Shown here: positions 1 through 6,752 of the stretch, piece after piece
How positions within the stretch are numbered: position 1 is the first letter of the stretch
Layout: each line of letters begins with the position of its first letter
NCBI GenBank assembly: GCA_002477905.1
Contig: DLLB01000079.1
Location: forward strand, 15,416-26,747
Length of the DNA stretch: 11,332 bases
Source of the DNA: Clostridiales bacterium UBA7573
GTDB lineage: Bacteria > Bacillota > Clostridia > Oscillospirales > CAG-272
Direction: 5' to 3'
Position numbers and translations under genes: made by a program
Notes under the pieces: model-generated
What the model was told of the DNA's origin: nothing
Seen by the model: only the letters and a program-made list of their open reading frames with translations
The model's database searches: none

Positions 1-366
1 CTTGGTATCGGCGGTCGCGGCATAAACTTTGACTGCGGCGGGCGTTGCGATGGCGATAATCAGATCATAGCCGCTGCTTGCCATATCCTGTGCAAACGCG
101 GTGCAATCGTTTTCGGCGGTCGTATTGGAACCGACCTTGTAGGTGATCTCGCAGGCAATGCCGGATTCGTCCAGCGCGGCTTTGACGCCGGCATAGCAGT
201 TATCCAGCGACGGATGGTTGAGATATTGAATCACGCCGATCTTTACCGTTTCTCCGGCTTTCACTTTTTCGGCAAGGGATTTTTCCGTGTCCCCGCAGGA
301 CACACAGGCAAATACAGACGCGCAGAACAGCAGTGCGGCAAGGCAAATGGCAACCAGTTTTTTCAT
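1..366 (-). CDS. trpX: TrpX-like ABC transporter substrate-binding lipoprotein (5' part, runs off window)
   Basis: Only the first 122 codons are present; the gene continues past position 1. The protein begins MKKLVAICLAALLFC, a lysine start and hydrophobic segment typical of an export signal, with cysteines at residues 21 and 24 (VFAC, then VSC) that could be lipidated. The mature part starts with KIGVIQYLNHPSLDN and later has DLIIAIATPAAVKVYAAT. Both stretches match the COG2984/PF04392 family of substrate-binding proteins, whose Firmicutes members include the tryptophan-transport component TrpX. The call is strengthened by the leader RNA just upstream, a T-box with a tryptophan (TGG) specifier. 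By family knowledge it would bind tryptophan or a related compound at the outer membrane face and deliver it to a permease and ATPase encoded beyond the window. The ATG at 366 has a GAGGAA ribosome site about seven bases upstream. An in-frame GTG at 465 with a stronger site is an alternative start. The family is fairly sure; the substrate is inferred. Confidence 0.78.
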   Translation of the reverse strand, partial: MKKLVAICLAALLFCASVFACVSCGDTEKSLAEKVKAGETVKIGVIQYLNHPSLDNCYAGVKAALDESGIACEITYKVGSNTTAENDCTAFAQDMASSGYDLIIAIATPAAVKVYAATADTK

Positions 367-491
367 GATACATTCCTCTTTCTTTTGTAATAAATTTGTT
401 TGCGGTTGTTTCGGTCGATGAGATTCTGCATCACGCCATCGGAACACCACCTGTTCGTTTCTCACACGTCACACCTCCTGTCGTTTTCAAA

Positions 492-523
492 TAAAAAAGC
501 CCAAGTGTCACAGGACACTTGGG
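492..523 (-). terminator. Intrinsic terminator of the T-box leader
   Basis: On the minus strand a perfect 10-bp stem, CCCAAGTGTC with GACACTTGGG and a four-base loop, is followed by a run of six T. It lies directly after the T-box sequence. It is the terminator that competes with the antiterminator in this riboswitch class. It would also stop any read-through from the ATPase gene upstream. Confidence 0.92.
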
Positions 524-786
524 ACGAAATCACTTCGCGGTACCACCCAAATTGACGCTTTCGCGCCCTCTTTGTATGCACACGGTTCGCTTTACAAAAG
601 CCTCCGTTTTGCACCCCGTTTGGTAACGGCTACGGTTGCCGTCGGACACTACTGACGCACACGGCGCGTTCGATCCGCCCTCAAAAGTCCATTCGCTTCG
701 CGCTTCATCTCCGCATTTCACCATCCGCGGCTCTCTGTGCATGACGCACTCGAAGGTACTCGTCTTTTTCATCGGTTTTGAATTTG
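492..786 (-). promoter_or_regulatory. T-box riboswitch, tRNA-Trp type, upstream of trpX
   Basis: Read on the minus strand, this leader shows the T-box landmarks in the right order. There is an AGTA motif (GACGAGTACC) near the start of stem I, AGAGAGCC followed by GGATGGTGAAATGCGG for the apical part, and GAA-TGG-ACTTTTGAG for the specifier loop, with TGG at 691-689. Further down come the T-box GGGTGGTACCGCG at about 548-536 and a strong terminator hairpin. TGG reads tryptophan, which fits the trpX-like gene downstream. By established T-box behaviour, uncharged tRNA-Trp would stabilise the antiterminator and allow transcription of the transporter when tryptophan is scarce. The bulge sequence TGGT would pair with the tRNA CCA end. 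The 5' edge is inferred from the promoter. Confidence 0.93.
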
Positions 787-792
787 TAAAAG

Positions 793-821
793 AGTATAGC
801 ACACTTATTTGTGTTTGTCAA
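793..821 (-). promoter_or_regulatory. Sigma-A promoter for the T-box/trpX transcript
   Basis: On the minus strand TTGACA (821-816) and TATACT (798-793) are separated by 17 bases, an almost consensus housekeeping promoter. Transcription would begin near 786, just before the first T-box element. It lies about 40 bases after the stop codon of the ABC ATPase gene, so trpX has its own promoter. Confidence 0.88.
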
Positions 822-862
822 GGGGGTGTACAAAAAAATTCAGAATCTTTTTTGCGTGCGTG

Positions 863-1564
863 TTACCACTCAATCTGCTGCACCGGCATAGGCGCAGGAT
901 TTTGCTCGATCGCCGTGACTGTGCCGCTCTGCACATGCACCACGCGATCCGCCATCCCGCAAAGCGCCTGGTTATGCGTGATGATGACCACGGTCATGCC
1001 GGTTTTGCGGCTGGTATCCTGCAAAAGCTGTAAAATCGCTTTGCCGGTCTGATAATCCAAGGCGCCGGTCGGCTCGTCGCACAAAAGAAGCCGCGGGTTC
1101 TTCGCCAGCGCGCGGGCGATTGCCACCCGCTGCTGTTCCCCGCCGGAAAGCCGCGCGGGAAAATGATCCATCCGGTCGCCCAGCCCCACATCCTTTAACA
1201 CCTGTTCGGGAGAAAGCGGATGTTCGCCGAGCGACGCGGCAAGCTCCACATTTTCCAGTGCGCTGAGGTTCGGGATCAGATTATAAAACTGAAACACAAA
1301 CCCGATCTTCTGCCGCCGATAGCGCGTGCGCTCCCGATCGGAAGCGGCGGCAAGGTCCTTGCCGTCAAAATAGATATGTCCCTCCGTGATGGTATCCATC
1401 CCGCCGAGCAGATTCAGCAGCGTGGTTTTTCCGGCGCCGGACGCGCCGACAATGACGCAGACTTCTCCTTCTGCAATTTCAAAACTGACATCGTGCAGTG
1501 CCCGCACACTGACCTCACCCGTGCGATAGGTCTTCCCGACCTGTTCCAATCGTACCAGCGGCAT
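863..1564 (-). CDS. ABC transporter ATP-binding protein, LolD/MacB/FtsE-like
   Basis: This is a 233-residue single-domain ABC ATPase that would hydrolyse ATP on the cytoplasmic side to power a membrane partner. With the start at 1564, visible motifs are Walker A GASGAGKTT (about 40-48), the Q-loop FVFQFYNL (Q at 92), signature LSGGEQQR (from 139), Walker B LLLCDEPTGALD (from 159) and switch histidine ITHN (197). The combination with FYNLIPNLSALENVE is typical of the LolD/MacB/FtsE branch, which works with FtsX-like permeases. An ATG at 1573 is possible but overlaps the AAAGGA ribosome site; the ATG at 1564 sits at proper spacing, so I prefer it. No permease gene adjoins it: upstream is a divergent exporter and downstream the trpX leader. 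The partner is therefore elsewhere or lost. It does not resemble the ATPase usually paired with TrpX. Function is sure at family level, substrate unknown. Confidence 0.9.
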   Translation of the reverse strand: MPLVRLEQVGKTYRTGEVSVRALHDVSFEIAEGEVCVIVGASGAGKTTLLNLLGGMDTITEGHIYFDGKDLAAASDRERTRYRRQKIGFVFQFYNLIPNLSALENVELAASLGEHPLSPEQVLKDVGLGDRMDHFPARLSGGEQQRVAIARALAKNPRLLLCDEPTGALDYQTGKAILQLLQDTSRKTGMTVVIITHNQALCGMADRVVHVQSGTVTAIEQNPAPMPVQQIEW

Positions 1565-1639
1565 CGCTCTCATCCTTTCTGTGTTTTCCTCTGTGTTTTT
1601 GTGTTTTTCGGCTTTTCCTCTTTTTCAAGCGGAAAAGTC

Positions 1640-1668
1640 TTGCATTTTGCGAATCTTTCTGTTATACT
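1640..1668 (+). promoter_or_regulatory. Candidate promoter for the ABC exporter
   Basis: TTGCAT (1640-1645) and TATACT (1663-1668) are 17 bases apart. The -10 box is good and the -35 weak. Transcription would start near 1675 and leave about 138 untranslated bases before the exporter ATG. It lies inside the leader of the divergent ATPase transcript, so the two outgoing transcripts would overlap. Confidence 0.5.
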
Positions 1669-1747
1669 GTTTAGACCATATTTATATCATTCAAGCTATA
1701 ACTAAACGAACGTTTCAAACCGTCTGCTTTCCGGGTTTCCTATACAC

Positions 1748-1776
1748 AGTATACCATATCGCGCCGGATTTTGCAA
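1748..1776 (-). promoter_or_regulatory. Candidate promoter for the LolD-like ATPase
   Basis: On the minus strand TTGCAA (1776-1771) and TATACT (1753-1748) are 17 bases apart. Transcription would start near 1741 and give an untranslated leader of roughly 175 bases before the ATPase. The -35 box matches consensus only partly, so this is a reasonable but unproven call. Confidence 0.55.
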
Positions 1777-1812
1777 GCGGTTTCCGTTTGTTTTCCCAAA
1801 GGAGGTTTTCGC

Positions 1813-3540
1813 ATGAAACTGTTTCGCGCGTTTATCGCGTATTACCGTCCGCACCGCAAGCTGTTTTTTCTCGACCTGTTCTGTGCGCTTCTCGTCGCCG
1901 CGGCGGACCTGCTCTATCCGCTACTTGCCAAAGAGATGATCAATGACTACATTCCCAATCACAATCTGAGACGCCTGCTTTGGTTTGCCGCTTGGCTCGG
2001 CGTGATCTATCTTGTCAAAATGGGACTCAACTACATCATCACCTACTACGGGCATACCGTCGGCGTGCGGATGCAGGCGGATATGCGGCGTGACCTGTTT
2101 GCCCATCTGCAAAAGCTCCCCTTCTCTTTTTATGACGAAAACAAGTCCGGCGCGATCATGTCGCGCTTGGTAAACGATCTGTTTGAAGTATCCGAGCTTG
2201 CGCATCACGGTCCGGAGGATCTGTTTCTGTCAGTGGTAATGTTTGTCGGCTCATTTCTCATTCTTTCCACCATCTCTCTGCCGCTGACGCTGATTATTTT
2301 CGCCGTTGTGCCGTTCATCGTCTTTTTTGCGGTCAAAATGCGCGGACGCATGGACGCGGCGTTCAAACGCAACCGCGAGCAGATCGCAGAAGTCAATGCA
2401 AACATTGAAACCGCCATTTCCGGTATCCGCGTTTCCCGCGCCTACACGGCGGAAGAAAAGGAACAGGAAAAATTCGATCGGGAAAATGAGCGGTTCAAAG
2501 CCGTGCGTTCCGATTCCTACCGGTTTATGGGGATTTTCCACTCCGGCATGACCTTTTTCACCGATCTTCTGTATCTGATCGTGCTGGTGGCGGGCGGTCT
2601 GTTCTTCTTCTACGGAAAGATCGACATCGGCGGCTTTACCGCCTACTTACTGTACATTCACATGTTCTTAAACCCCATCAACCGGTTTGTTTCCCTCTTT
2701 GAGCAGATGCAGGAGGGCATGACCGGATTCAAACGCTTTTGGGAAATCATGCAGACACCCGTGGAGGCGGAAACGCCGAATGCAAAGGAACTGACTGACG
2801 TCCAAGGGGAAATCGCGTTCGATCATGTTTCTTTCGGCTACCGCGCCGAGGATGGGGAAAAGCGGCTGGTTCTGCGCGATCTGTCGCTTTTGGTCCCCAA
2901 AGGCAAGACTGTCGCGTTGGTCGGTCCGTCCGGCGGCGGAAAAACAACGCTGTGCAACCTCATCCCGCGTTTTTATGAGCTGTCGGCGGGCACCATCCGC
3001 CTGGATGGGCAGGACATCACGTCTTTCACCCGCCGTTCTTTGCGGGAACAGATCGGCATGGTGTCCCAGGATGTCTTTCTGTTTCACGGCACCGTGCGGG
3101 AAAACATCGCTTACGGCAAACCGGACGCAACCGACGAAGAAATTATTGCGGCGGCAAAAAAAGCCCGGATTCACGAATTGATCGAAACCCTGCCGCACGG
3201 TTATGATACCGACGTCGGGGAGCGCGGTGTGAAGTTATCCGGCGGACAGAAGCAACGGATTTCCATTGCGCGGGTATTTTTGAAAAATCCCGCCGTTCTG
3301 ATTTTAGACGAAGCGACCAGCGCGCTGGACAACGCCACCGAAATGCAGATCCAGTCTGCCTTGGAGGAGCTGGCGCACGGGCGCACGGTATTGGTTGTGG
3401 CGCATCGGTTATCCACGGTGAAAAATGCCGATGAAATCATCGTCGTCACGGACAAGGGCGTTGCCGAGCGCGGCACACACGAACAACTGCTTGCAAAAGA
3501 CGGGCTGTACAAGGAGTTGTATTCCTATCAGTTCCGGTGA
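1813..3540 (+). CDS. ABC exporter half-transporter (fused permease and ATPase)
   Basis: The protein has 575 residues, normal for a type IV ABC exporter of the MsbA/BmrA/LmrA group; these work as dimers in the cytoplasmic membrane and export lipids, drugs or peptides. The N-terminal half (about 17-300) holds the membrane segments, for example FFLDLFCALLVAAADLLYPLL, split by charged coupling-helix regions. The C-terminal ATPase has Walker A GPSGGGKTT (371-379), Q-loop VSQD (Q419), signature LSGGQ (475-479), Walker B VLILDEATSALD (from 496) and switch histidine VVAHRLSTV (H531). All catalytic residues are intact. The reading frame is open from 1771, but AAAGGAGG about seven bases before the ATG at 1813 decides the start. 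There is no partner half-transporter next to it, so a homodimer is likely. The substrate cannot be told from sequence. Confidence 0.95.
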   Translation: MKLFRAFIAYYRPHRKLFFLDLFCALLVAAADLLYPLLAKEMINDYIPNHNLRRLLWFAAWLGVIYLVKMGLNYIITYYGHTVGVRMQADMRRDLFAHLQKLPFSFYDENKSGAIMSRLVNDLFEVSELAHHGPEDLFLSVVMFVGSFLILSTISLPLTLIIFAVVPFIVFFAVKMRGRMDAAFKRNREQIAEVNANIETAISGIRVSRAYTAEEKEQEKFDRENERFKAVRSDSYRFMGIFHSGMTFFTDLLYLIVLVAGGLFFFYGKIDIGGFTAYLLYIHMFLNPINRFVSLFEQMQEGMTGFKRFWEIMQTPVEAETPNAKELTDVQGEIAFDHVSFGYRAEDGEKRLVLRDLSLLVPKGKTVALVGPSGGGKTTLCNLIPRFYELSAGTIRLDGQDITSFTRRSLREQIGMVSQDVFLFHGTVRENIAYGKPDATDEEIIAAAKKARIHELIETLPHGYDTDVGERGVKLSGGQKQRISIARVFLKNPAVLILDEATSALDNATEMQIQSALEELAHGRTVLVVAHRLSTVKNADEIIVVTDKGVAERGTHEQLLAKDGLYKELYSYQFR

Positions 3541-3624
3541 AAACCGGTTCCGGTTCCAAAGGAAACTTCCGTTTGACTTTTTGAAAAAAATTCCTCGGGG
3601 CTCCCGCAAAACCTTTTCCAAACA

Positions 3625-3663
3625 AAATGCACACGCATTCCGACACGGAAAGCGTGTGCATTT
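3625..3663. terminator. Large hairpin between exporter and small gene, possible terminator
   Basis: A 12-bp perfect stem, AAATGCACACGC with GCGTGTGCATTT, encloses one A-A mismatch, a further 5-bp stem (TTCCG/CGGAA) and a 3-base loop. On the plus strand the tail is ATTTCTCTG, with few T. On the minus strand it is ATTTTGTTT, which is more T-rich. It could end the exporter transcript, the minus-strand transcript coming from the RpiR gene, or both. Confidence 0.6.
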
Positions 3664-3704
3664 CTCTGTAAATCGTCTTTTTCCGGATTATTCCCTCCAC
3701 GTCC

Positions 3705-3733
3705 TTGCACATCGGCATCTTTCGCGGTACAAT
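3705..3733 (+). promoter_or_regulatory. Promoter for the 88-residue protein gene
   Basis: TTGCAC (3705-3710) and TACAAT (3728-3733) are 17 bases apart. The predicted start of transcription, near 3740, is about 27 bases before the ATG, giving a short leader with the AAGGAGA ribosome site. The spacing and context are convincing. Confidence 0.68.
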
Positions 3734-3766
3734 GAACAGGCATTTTGCTTCACAAGGAGATTCGAC

Positions 3767-4033
3767 ATGACAGATTTTGAAGATCGTACCACCCCTACGG
3801 AACCGTCTGTGCTTTACGAGGTCACACAGACGCAAGTGCGTCACCCCGAAACCGGCGCACTGATCCCTACCTACGGCATTCTGCCGCACGGCTATCCGCA
3901 ATATGCCGTGCCGGACATCAGCACCTCTCTTGCGTTCGTTTCCGCGCTTGCGCGCCGTTGTACCGCCTGCGGACTTTCCCCCATCCATCTGCGGGACGTA
4001 GTGGAGGACGCGCTTACAGAGGTCTGTCCGTGA
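3767..4033 (+). CDS. Small protein of unknown function, possibly DUF6514 family
   Basis: The ATG at 3767 follows a good ribosome site (CAAGGAGA, seven bases before), and a promoter lies just upstream. The 88-residue product is soluble, with no signal peptide or membrane segment. It has an N-terminal strand-like part (SVLYEVTQTQV), a central TYGI, and a C-terminal helix ending LSPIHLRDVVEDALTEV. That ending resembles the small Clostridia proteins grouped as DUF6514, in which a conserved PIHL-DVVEDFL-type motif closes the protein; this is from memory and unchecked. Two cysteines lie close together (RRCTACG). No function is known. The last 20 bases overlap the 3' end of the opposing RpiR regulator gene. 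I am confident it is a real gene but only moderately sure of the family. Confidence 0.75.
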   Translation: MTDFEDRTTPTEPSVLYEVTQTQVRHPETGALIPTYGILPHGYPQYAVPDISTSLAFVSALARRCTACGLSPIHLRDVVEDALTEVCP

Positions 4034-4853
4034 CGACCGCGTGCTTGGTTTTCCAGAACGAAAAGGCGCCCTTCTCCTTTCGCAAACACGCGTCCAACAC
4101 ATCCAGAAGCGTCAATTGCTCCTGCAACAGCGGCGCGTCCGGATCCACATAGCCGCACGCTTCCCGCGGCGTCGTGCAGAACGCCACATCTGCCACGCCG
4201 GCAAGCGGCGTGTTCGCAAAATCGCAAAGCGCAATCACCGAAGCACCGTTTGCTTTCGCCAGCTTTGCCGCCTCGACAATCGGCTGCATCCTGCCGGACG
4301 AGGAAATCGCGAACAACACCTGTTTTTCCCGCAACAGCGCCGCCCGCATCTTCGTTAAAATCATATCCGTATCAAACTGACACAAAATATCCAACCGCGA
4401 AAACCGAATATAGGCATAGTGCGCCGCCACCGCGGAGGTCCCCAGCCCCGCCACGCACACCGCCTGCGCTTCGCAAAGCAGTTCGACCGCTTTCTGCAAT
4501 GCCGCCCGATCCGTTTTCGCCCCCAAAATCACCGCGGAAGTAAACGCGTGGATCTGCCGCGCGATGACCTCATACGGCGCGTCCTCCGACAGCTTCGGCT
4601 CATACGCGTTTGCCGAAAGCGTCTCCTCCTGCCGTTTCCCGCGCATCTGTACCCGGAACGTCTTATATCCGCCCCATCTTCTGAAAAAGCGGCTGACCGT
4701 GGCATAACTGGTTTGCGTTTCCTCCGCAAGCTCTGACAAACTGTGCGTCTCCACCCGTTCCGTATGCTCCAAAAGAAACCGCGCGATCCTGCGGTTTGCT
4801 TTGGAGGCGTGCTCCTTTTCATAAGACAGTTCCGCAAAAAACGATGACAGCAT
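4014..4853 (-). CDS. MurR/RpiR family transcriptional regulator (HTH and SIS domains)
   Basis: The 279-residue protein has the two-domain layout of the RpiR/MurR family. An N-terminal helix-turn-helix domain covers about residues 1-77, with the recognition region SLSELAEETQTSYATVSRFF at 38-57. A C-terminal SIS sugar-phosphate domain covers about 115-250, with AGLGTSAVAAHYA from 135 and FAISSSGRMQPIVEAAK from 181. By family knowledge it senses a phosphosugar or sugar amide and controls catabolic genes. The frame is open to 5033, but the ATG at 4853 has a GGGAGGGAAG ribosome site and starts the family's typical N-terminus, and a promoter lies just upstream of it. The gene is divergent from the GH127-like glycosidase, which is therefore its likeliest target. 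Palindromes in the shared spacer suggest autoregulation as well. Its 3' end overlaps the small gene by 20 bases. Confidence 0.93.
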   Translation of the reverse strand: MLSSFFAELSYEKEHASKANRRIARFLLEHTERVETHSLSELAEETQTSYATVSRFFRRWGGYKTFRVQMRGKRQEETLSANAYEPKLSEDAPYEVIARQIHAFTSAVILGAKTDRAALQKAVELLCEAQAVCVAGLGTSAVAAHYAYIRFSRLDILCQFDTDMILTKMRAALLREKQVLFAISSSGRMQPIVEAAKLAKANGASVIALCDFANTPLAGVADVAFCTTPREACGYVDPDAPLLQEQLTLLDVLDACLRKEKGAFSFWKTKHAVVTDRPL

Positions 4854-4890
4854 CTGCTTCCCTCCCCCAAAAATCAAAAATAGCAAAATC

Positions 4891-4919
4891 AGCATACCAT
4901 TTTTGATACAAAAAGTCAA
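4891..4919 (-). promoter_or_regulatory. Promoter of the RpiR-family regulator
   Basis: On the minus strand TTGACT (4919-4914) and TATGCT (4896-4891) are 17 bases apart. The predicted start, near 4884, is about 30 bases before the ATG. The promoter spacer contains an inverted repeat, TTTTTG-ATA-CAAAAA (4900-4914), which could be a repressor site. Confidence 0.78.
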
Positions 4920-4939
4920 GGGATCAATCAAAAAATCCT

Positions 4940-4957
4940 GCAAAATCGCATTTTTGC
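4940..4957. promoter_or_regulatory. Candidate RpiR operator palindrome
   Basis: GCAAAA, six bases, then TTTTGC form a dyad in the regulator-glycosidase spacer, just upstream of the glycosidase -35 box. A wider inverted pair, AATAGCAAAA (4879-4888) with TTTTGCTATT (4952-4961), flanks the regulator promoter. A further AGCAAAATAC lies at about 5010-5020, near the glycosidase ribosome site. Repetition of the GCAAAA core in this spacer is visible. Binding by the neighbouring regulator is inference. Confidence 0.5.
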
Positions 4958-4959
4958 TA

Positions 4960-4989
4960 TTGCATTCTGTCATCCGGATATGATATAAA
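4960..4989 (+). promoter_or_regulatory. Candidate promoter of the GH127-like glycosidase
   Basis: TTGCAT (4960-4965) and TATAAA (4984-4989) are 18 bases apart, with a TG dinucleotide at 4981-4982. Transcription would start near 4996, about 37 bases before the ATG. The -35 box overlaps one arm of the TTTTGCTATT inverted repeat, so a bound repressor there could block it. Confidence 0.6.
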
Positions 4990-5032
4990 TAGGACAAAGG
5001 ATCTCTAAAAAGCAAAATACAGGAGGGATACA

Positions 5033-6667
5033 ATGGAACCGACCGTCACACAGGATCACGGCATTCTGTACGAATGCTTTCAGAAAGTGCGCCGCCACTT
5101 TTATACGCAGATTGATCCGCACATCCACGCCGCCGCTTACCGCACCACCGATCAAAAATGGTATGCAGAACCGGAATTTGCCGGAAAATATCTGGATCTG
5201 TGCGCTTATTACGCGCAGAGTGAGCAAAATGCACAGGCACTTGCAAACGGACAGATCGTCACTGCCGCGATTCTGTCCCATCAGCGCGCGGACGGGTATC
5301 TCGGATGCCTTGCGCCGGGCATGGAACGGGTAAATTTCTCCGTATGGAATCACAGCTTCACCCTCTACGGACTGACGCGGATGTACGAAGCCACACACGA
5401 CCGCGCCCTCCTTACAGCGGCGGAAAAAGCAGCGGATTGGCTGCTGCACACATTTGCAAACTGCGCGGAGCCGGATATTCTCTGCGCTTTGAACCAAGGC
5501 AGTCAGCACCTCTGCTCCATCTTCGCCATGGCGTATCTGCACCGCGTCACGCAGAATCCCGCCTATGCCGATTACATCCGGCGCATCCTTGCCTATTGCG
5601 AAACCACAAACATGAATTTACTGTCGTTTGACGACATCCTGCATCTGCGTTCCAAAAAGGGGATCGAAATGCTGGTGATCTACCTCGGCGTGCTTGCGTT
5701 TGGCGTACAGACAAACGACGCGCGCGCGATCTCTGCCGCACGCCGCTATTTTACGCAGGTCGATCAGACACAGATCCGCAATACGGGAAACGCCACCATC
5801 GGGGAATTTTTCACGGAAAACGGCAACGCGCCCCGTTTTCTACCGACAGAAGAAAAGCCGAACGAAACCTGTGTGGCGGTCGGATTTATGGAGCTGGCAC
5901 TGGCGCTGTTTTTTGCCGAGCCGAACGCGCAGTTCCTTTGCGCATTGGAAAAAACGCTGTACAACCACCTACTCGGCTCCTTCGATCGGGAAGGCAAGGA
6001 TTTCGCCTATTATCAGGGCAATTACGGAAAAAAGATCTTTCAGACAGAAAAGGGCGCCTACCGCTGCTGCCGCTACCGCGGATTCACCATCTTCAGCTAC
6101 CTGAAAAGCTACCTTTATCATACGGATGGCACGACCATCACGCCATTGCTTTATACGCCGTCCGTTTACACCTCCGACGCGCTCACCTTAACGCAAGAAA
6201 CCGATTATCCGCGCACGGACACCGTTTCCTTCACCGCAATCTGTCAAACCCCGCACACGCTTCGCTTATTTCTCCCCGCATGGTGCCGCTCCTACACCCT
6301 GCAGATCAATCAAACGCCCGTATCGCTTTCTCCCAGCGCAGGTTTTTTATCCCTTCCCCTGCCAAAGGGGAAAACCGCCGTCAGTCTCCGATTCGCCATG
6401 CCCCTGGAACGGCAGGATTGCATCATCGACGGCACCCCCTATGTCAGCTTTTCGCGCGGTCCGCTTCTGCTGGCGCTGGATACGCATTTCGGCAACCGCC
6501 TGACCGATCCGGTGCAACCAAACGCACCGGTGCAATCCGATCCTCCCGGTACAGACTGTCTGGTTCATGAACGCATCGGGAACCTGCACCTTATCGACTA
6601 CGCAAGCGCGGGAAGCCTGTCTCCCGCGCAGGACGAATACACCGTCTTTTTGCGGAAAGAACCGTAA
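5033..6667 (+). CDS. Glycoside hydrolase family 127-like protein (beta-L-arabinofuranosidase-like)
   Basis: The 544-residue protein resembles the GH127/DUF1680 family, whose characterised bifidobacterial member HypBA1 removes beta-L-arabinofuranose from glycans using a zinc-bound cysteine nucleophile. Hallmarks are HQRADGYL (from 83), an acidic GEFFTE region (E258), ETC (E278-x-C280) and a CC pair (C345-C346). These would supply the acid/base glutamate and the zinc ligands and nucleophile. The alpha-barrel part covers about 1-360 and a beta-rich C-terminal part the rest. The gap from E258 to E278 seems about four residues longer than I recall for HypBA1. There is no signal peptide, so it should act in the cytoplasm on imported oligosaccharides. 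The start is fixed by CAGGAGGG before the ATG. It is divergent from the RpiR regulator gene and followed at once by a terminator, so it is a one-gene unit. The fold is fairly sure; the substrate is not. Confidence 0.85.
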   Translation: MEPTVTQDHGILYECFQKVRRHFYTQIDPHIHAAAYRTTDQKWYAEPEFAGKYLDLCAYYAQSEQNAQALANGQIVTAAILSHQRADGYLGCLAPGMERVNFSVWNHSFTLYGLTRMYEATHDRALLTAAEKAADWLLHTFANCAEPDILCALNQGSQHLCSIFAMAYLHRVTQNPAYADYIRRILAYCETTNMNLLSFDDILHLRSKKGIEMLVIYLGVLAFGVQTNDARAISAARRYFTQVDQTQIRNTGNATIGEFFTENGNAPRFLPTEEKPNETCVAVGFMELALALFFAEPNAQFLCALEKTLYNHLLGSFDREGKDFAYYQGNYGKKIFQTEKGAYRCCRYRGFTIFSYLKSYLYHTDGTTITPLLYTPSVYTSDALTLTQETDYPRTDTVSFTAICQTPHTLRLFLPAWCRSYTLQINQTPVSLSPSAGFLSLPLPKGKTAVSLRFAMPLERQDCIIDGTPYVSFSRGPLLLALDTHFGNRLTDPVQPNAPVQSDPPGTDCLVHERIGNLHLIDYASAGSLSPAQDEYTVFLRKEP

Positions 6668-6697
6668 GCACCGCAACTGATCTTGATTTTCCCCTCC

Positions 6698-6752
6698 AAA
6701 AGCAATTCTTCCCGAATGCCGGAATCCGGCAGTCGGGAAGAATTGCTTTTTT
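6698..6752 (+). terminator. Strong intrinsic terminator after the glycosidase
   Basis: An 18-bp perfect outer stem (AAAAGCAATTCTTCCCGA with its complement, 6698-6715 and 6733-6750) encloses a single unpaired pair and a 6-bp inner stem (TGCCGG/CCGGCA) with a 3-base loop. A run of six T ends at 6752. The A run on the other side makes it potentially bidirectional. Confidence 0.93.

Noticed and set aside
530..802. Open frame of 90 codons on the minus strand over the T-box region.
   Set aside because: It lies wholly within the structured leader RNA, has no ribosome site, and its sequence is explained by T-box motifs.
833..862. A-run and T-run after the ATPase stop as a terminator.
   Set aside because: There is no GC-containing stem, only AT pairing around a very small loop.
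636..1052. Open frame of 138 codons on the plus strand.
   Set aside because: It is antisense to the T-box leader and the ATPase 3' end, and the product resembles no family.
863..1564. Identity as the ATPase of the trpX transporter.
   Set aside because: Its motifs fit the LolD/MacB branch, it lies upstream of the T-box promoter, and it is not under T-box control.
1771..1812. Upstream ATG giving a 14-residue longer ABC exporter.
   Set aside because: There is no ribosome site before it, whereas AAAGGAGG precedes the ATG at 1813, and the family begins at that point.
3541..3600. Short imperfect hairpins right after the exporter stop codon (GGAA/TTCC pairs before CTTTTT).
   Set aside because: Stems are only four to eight pairs with mismatches or bulges, too weak to call a terminator.
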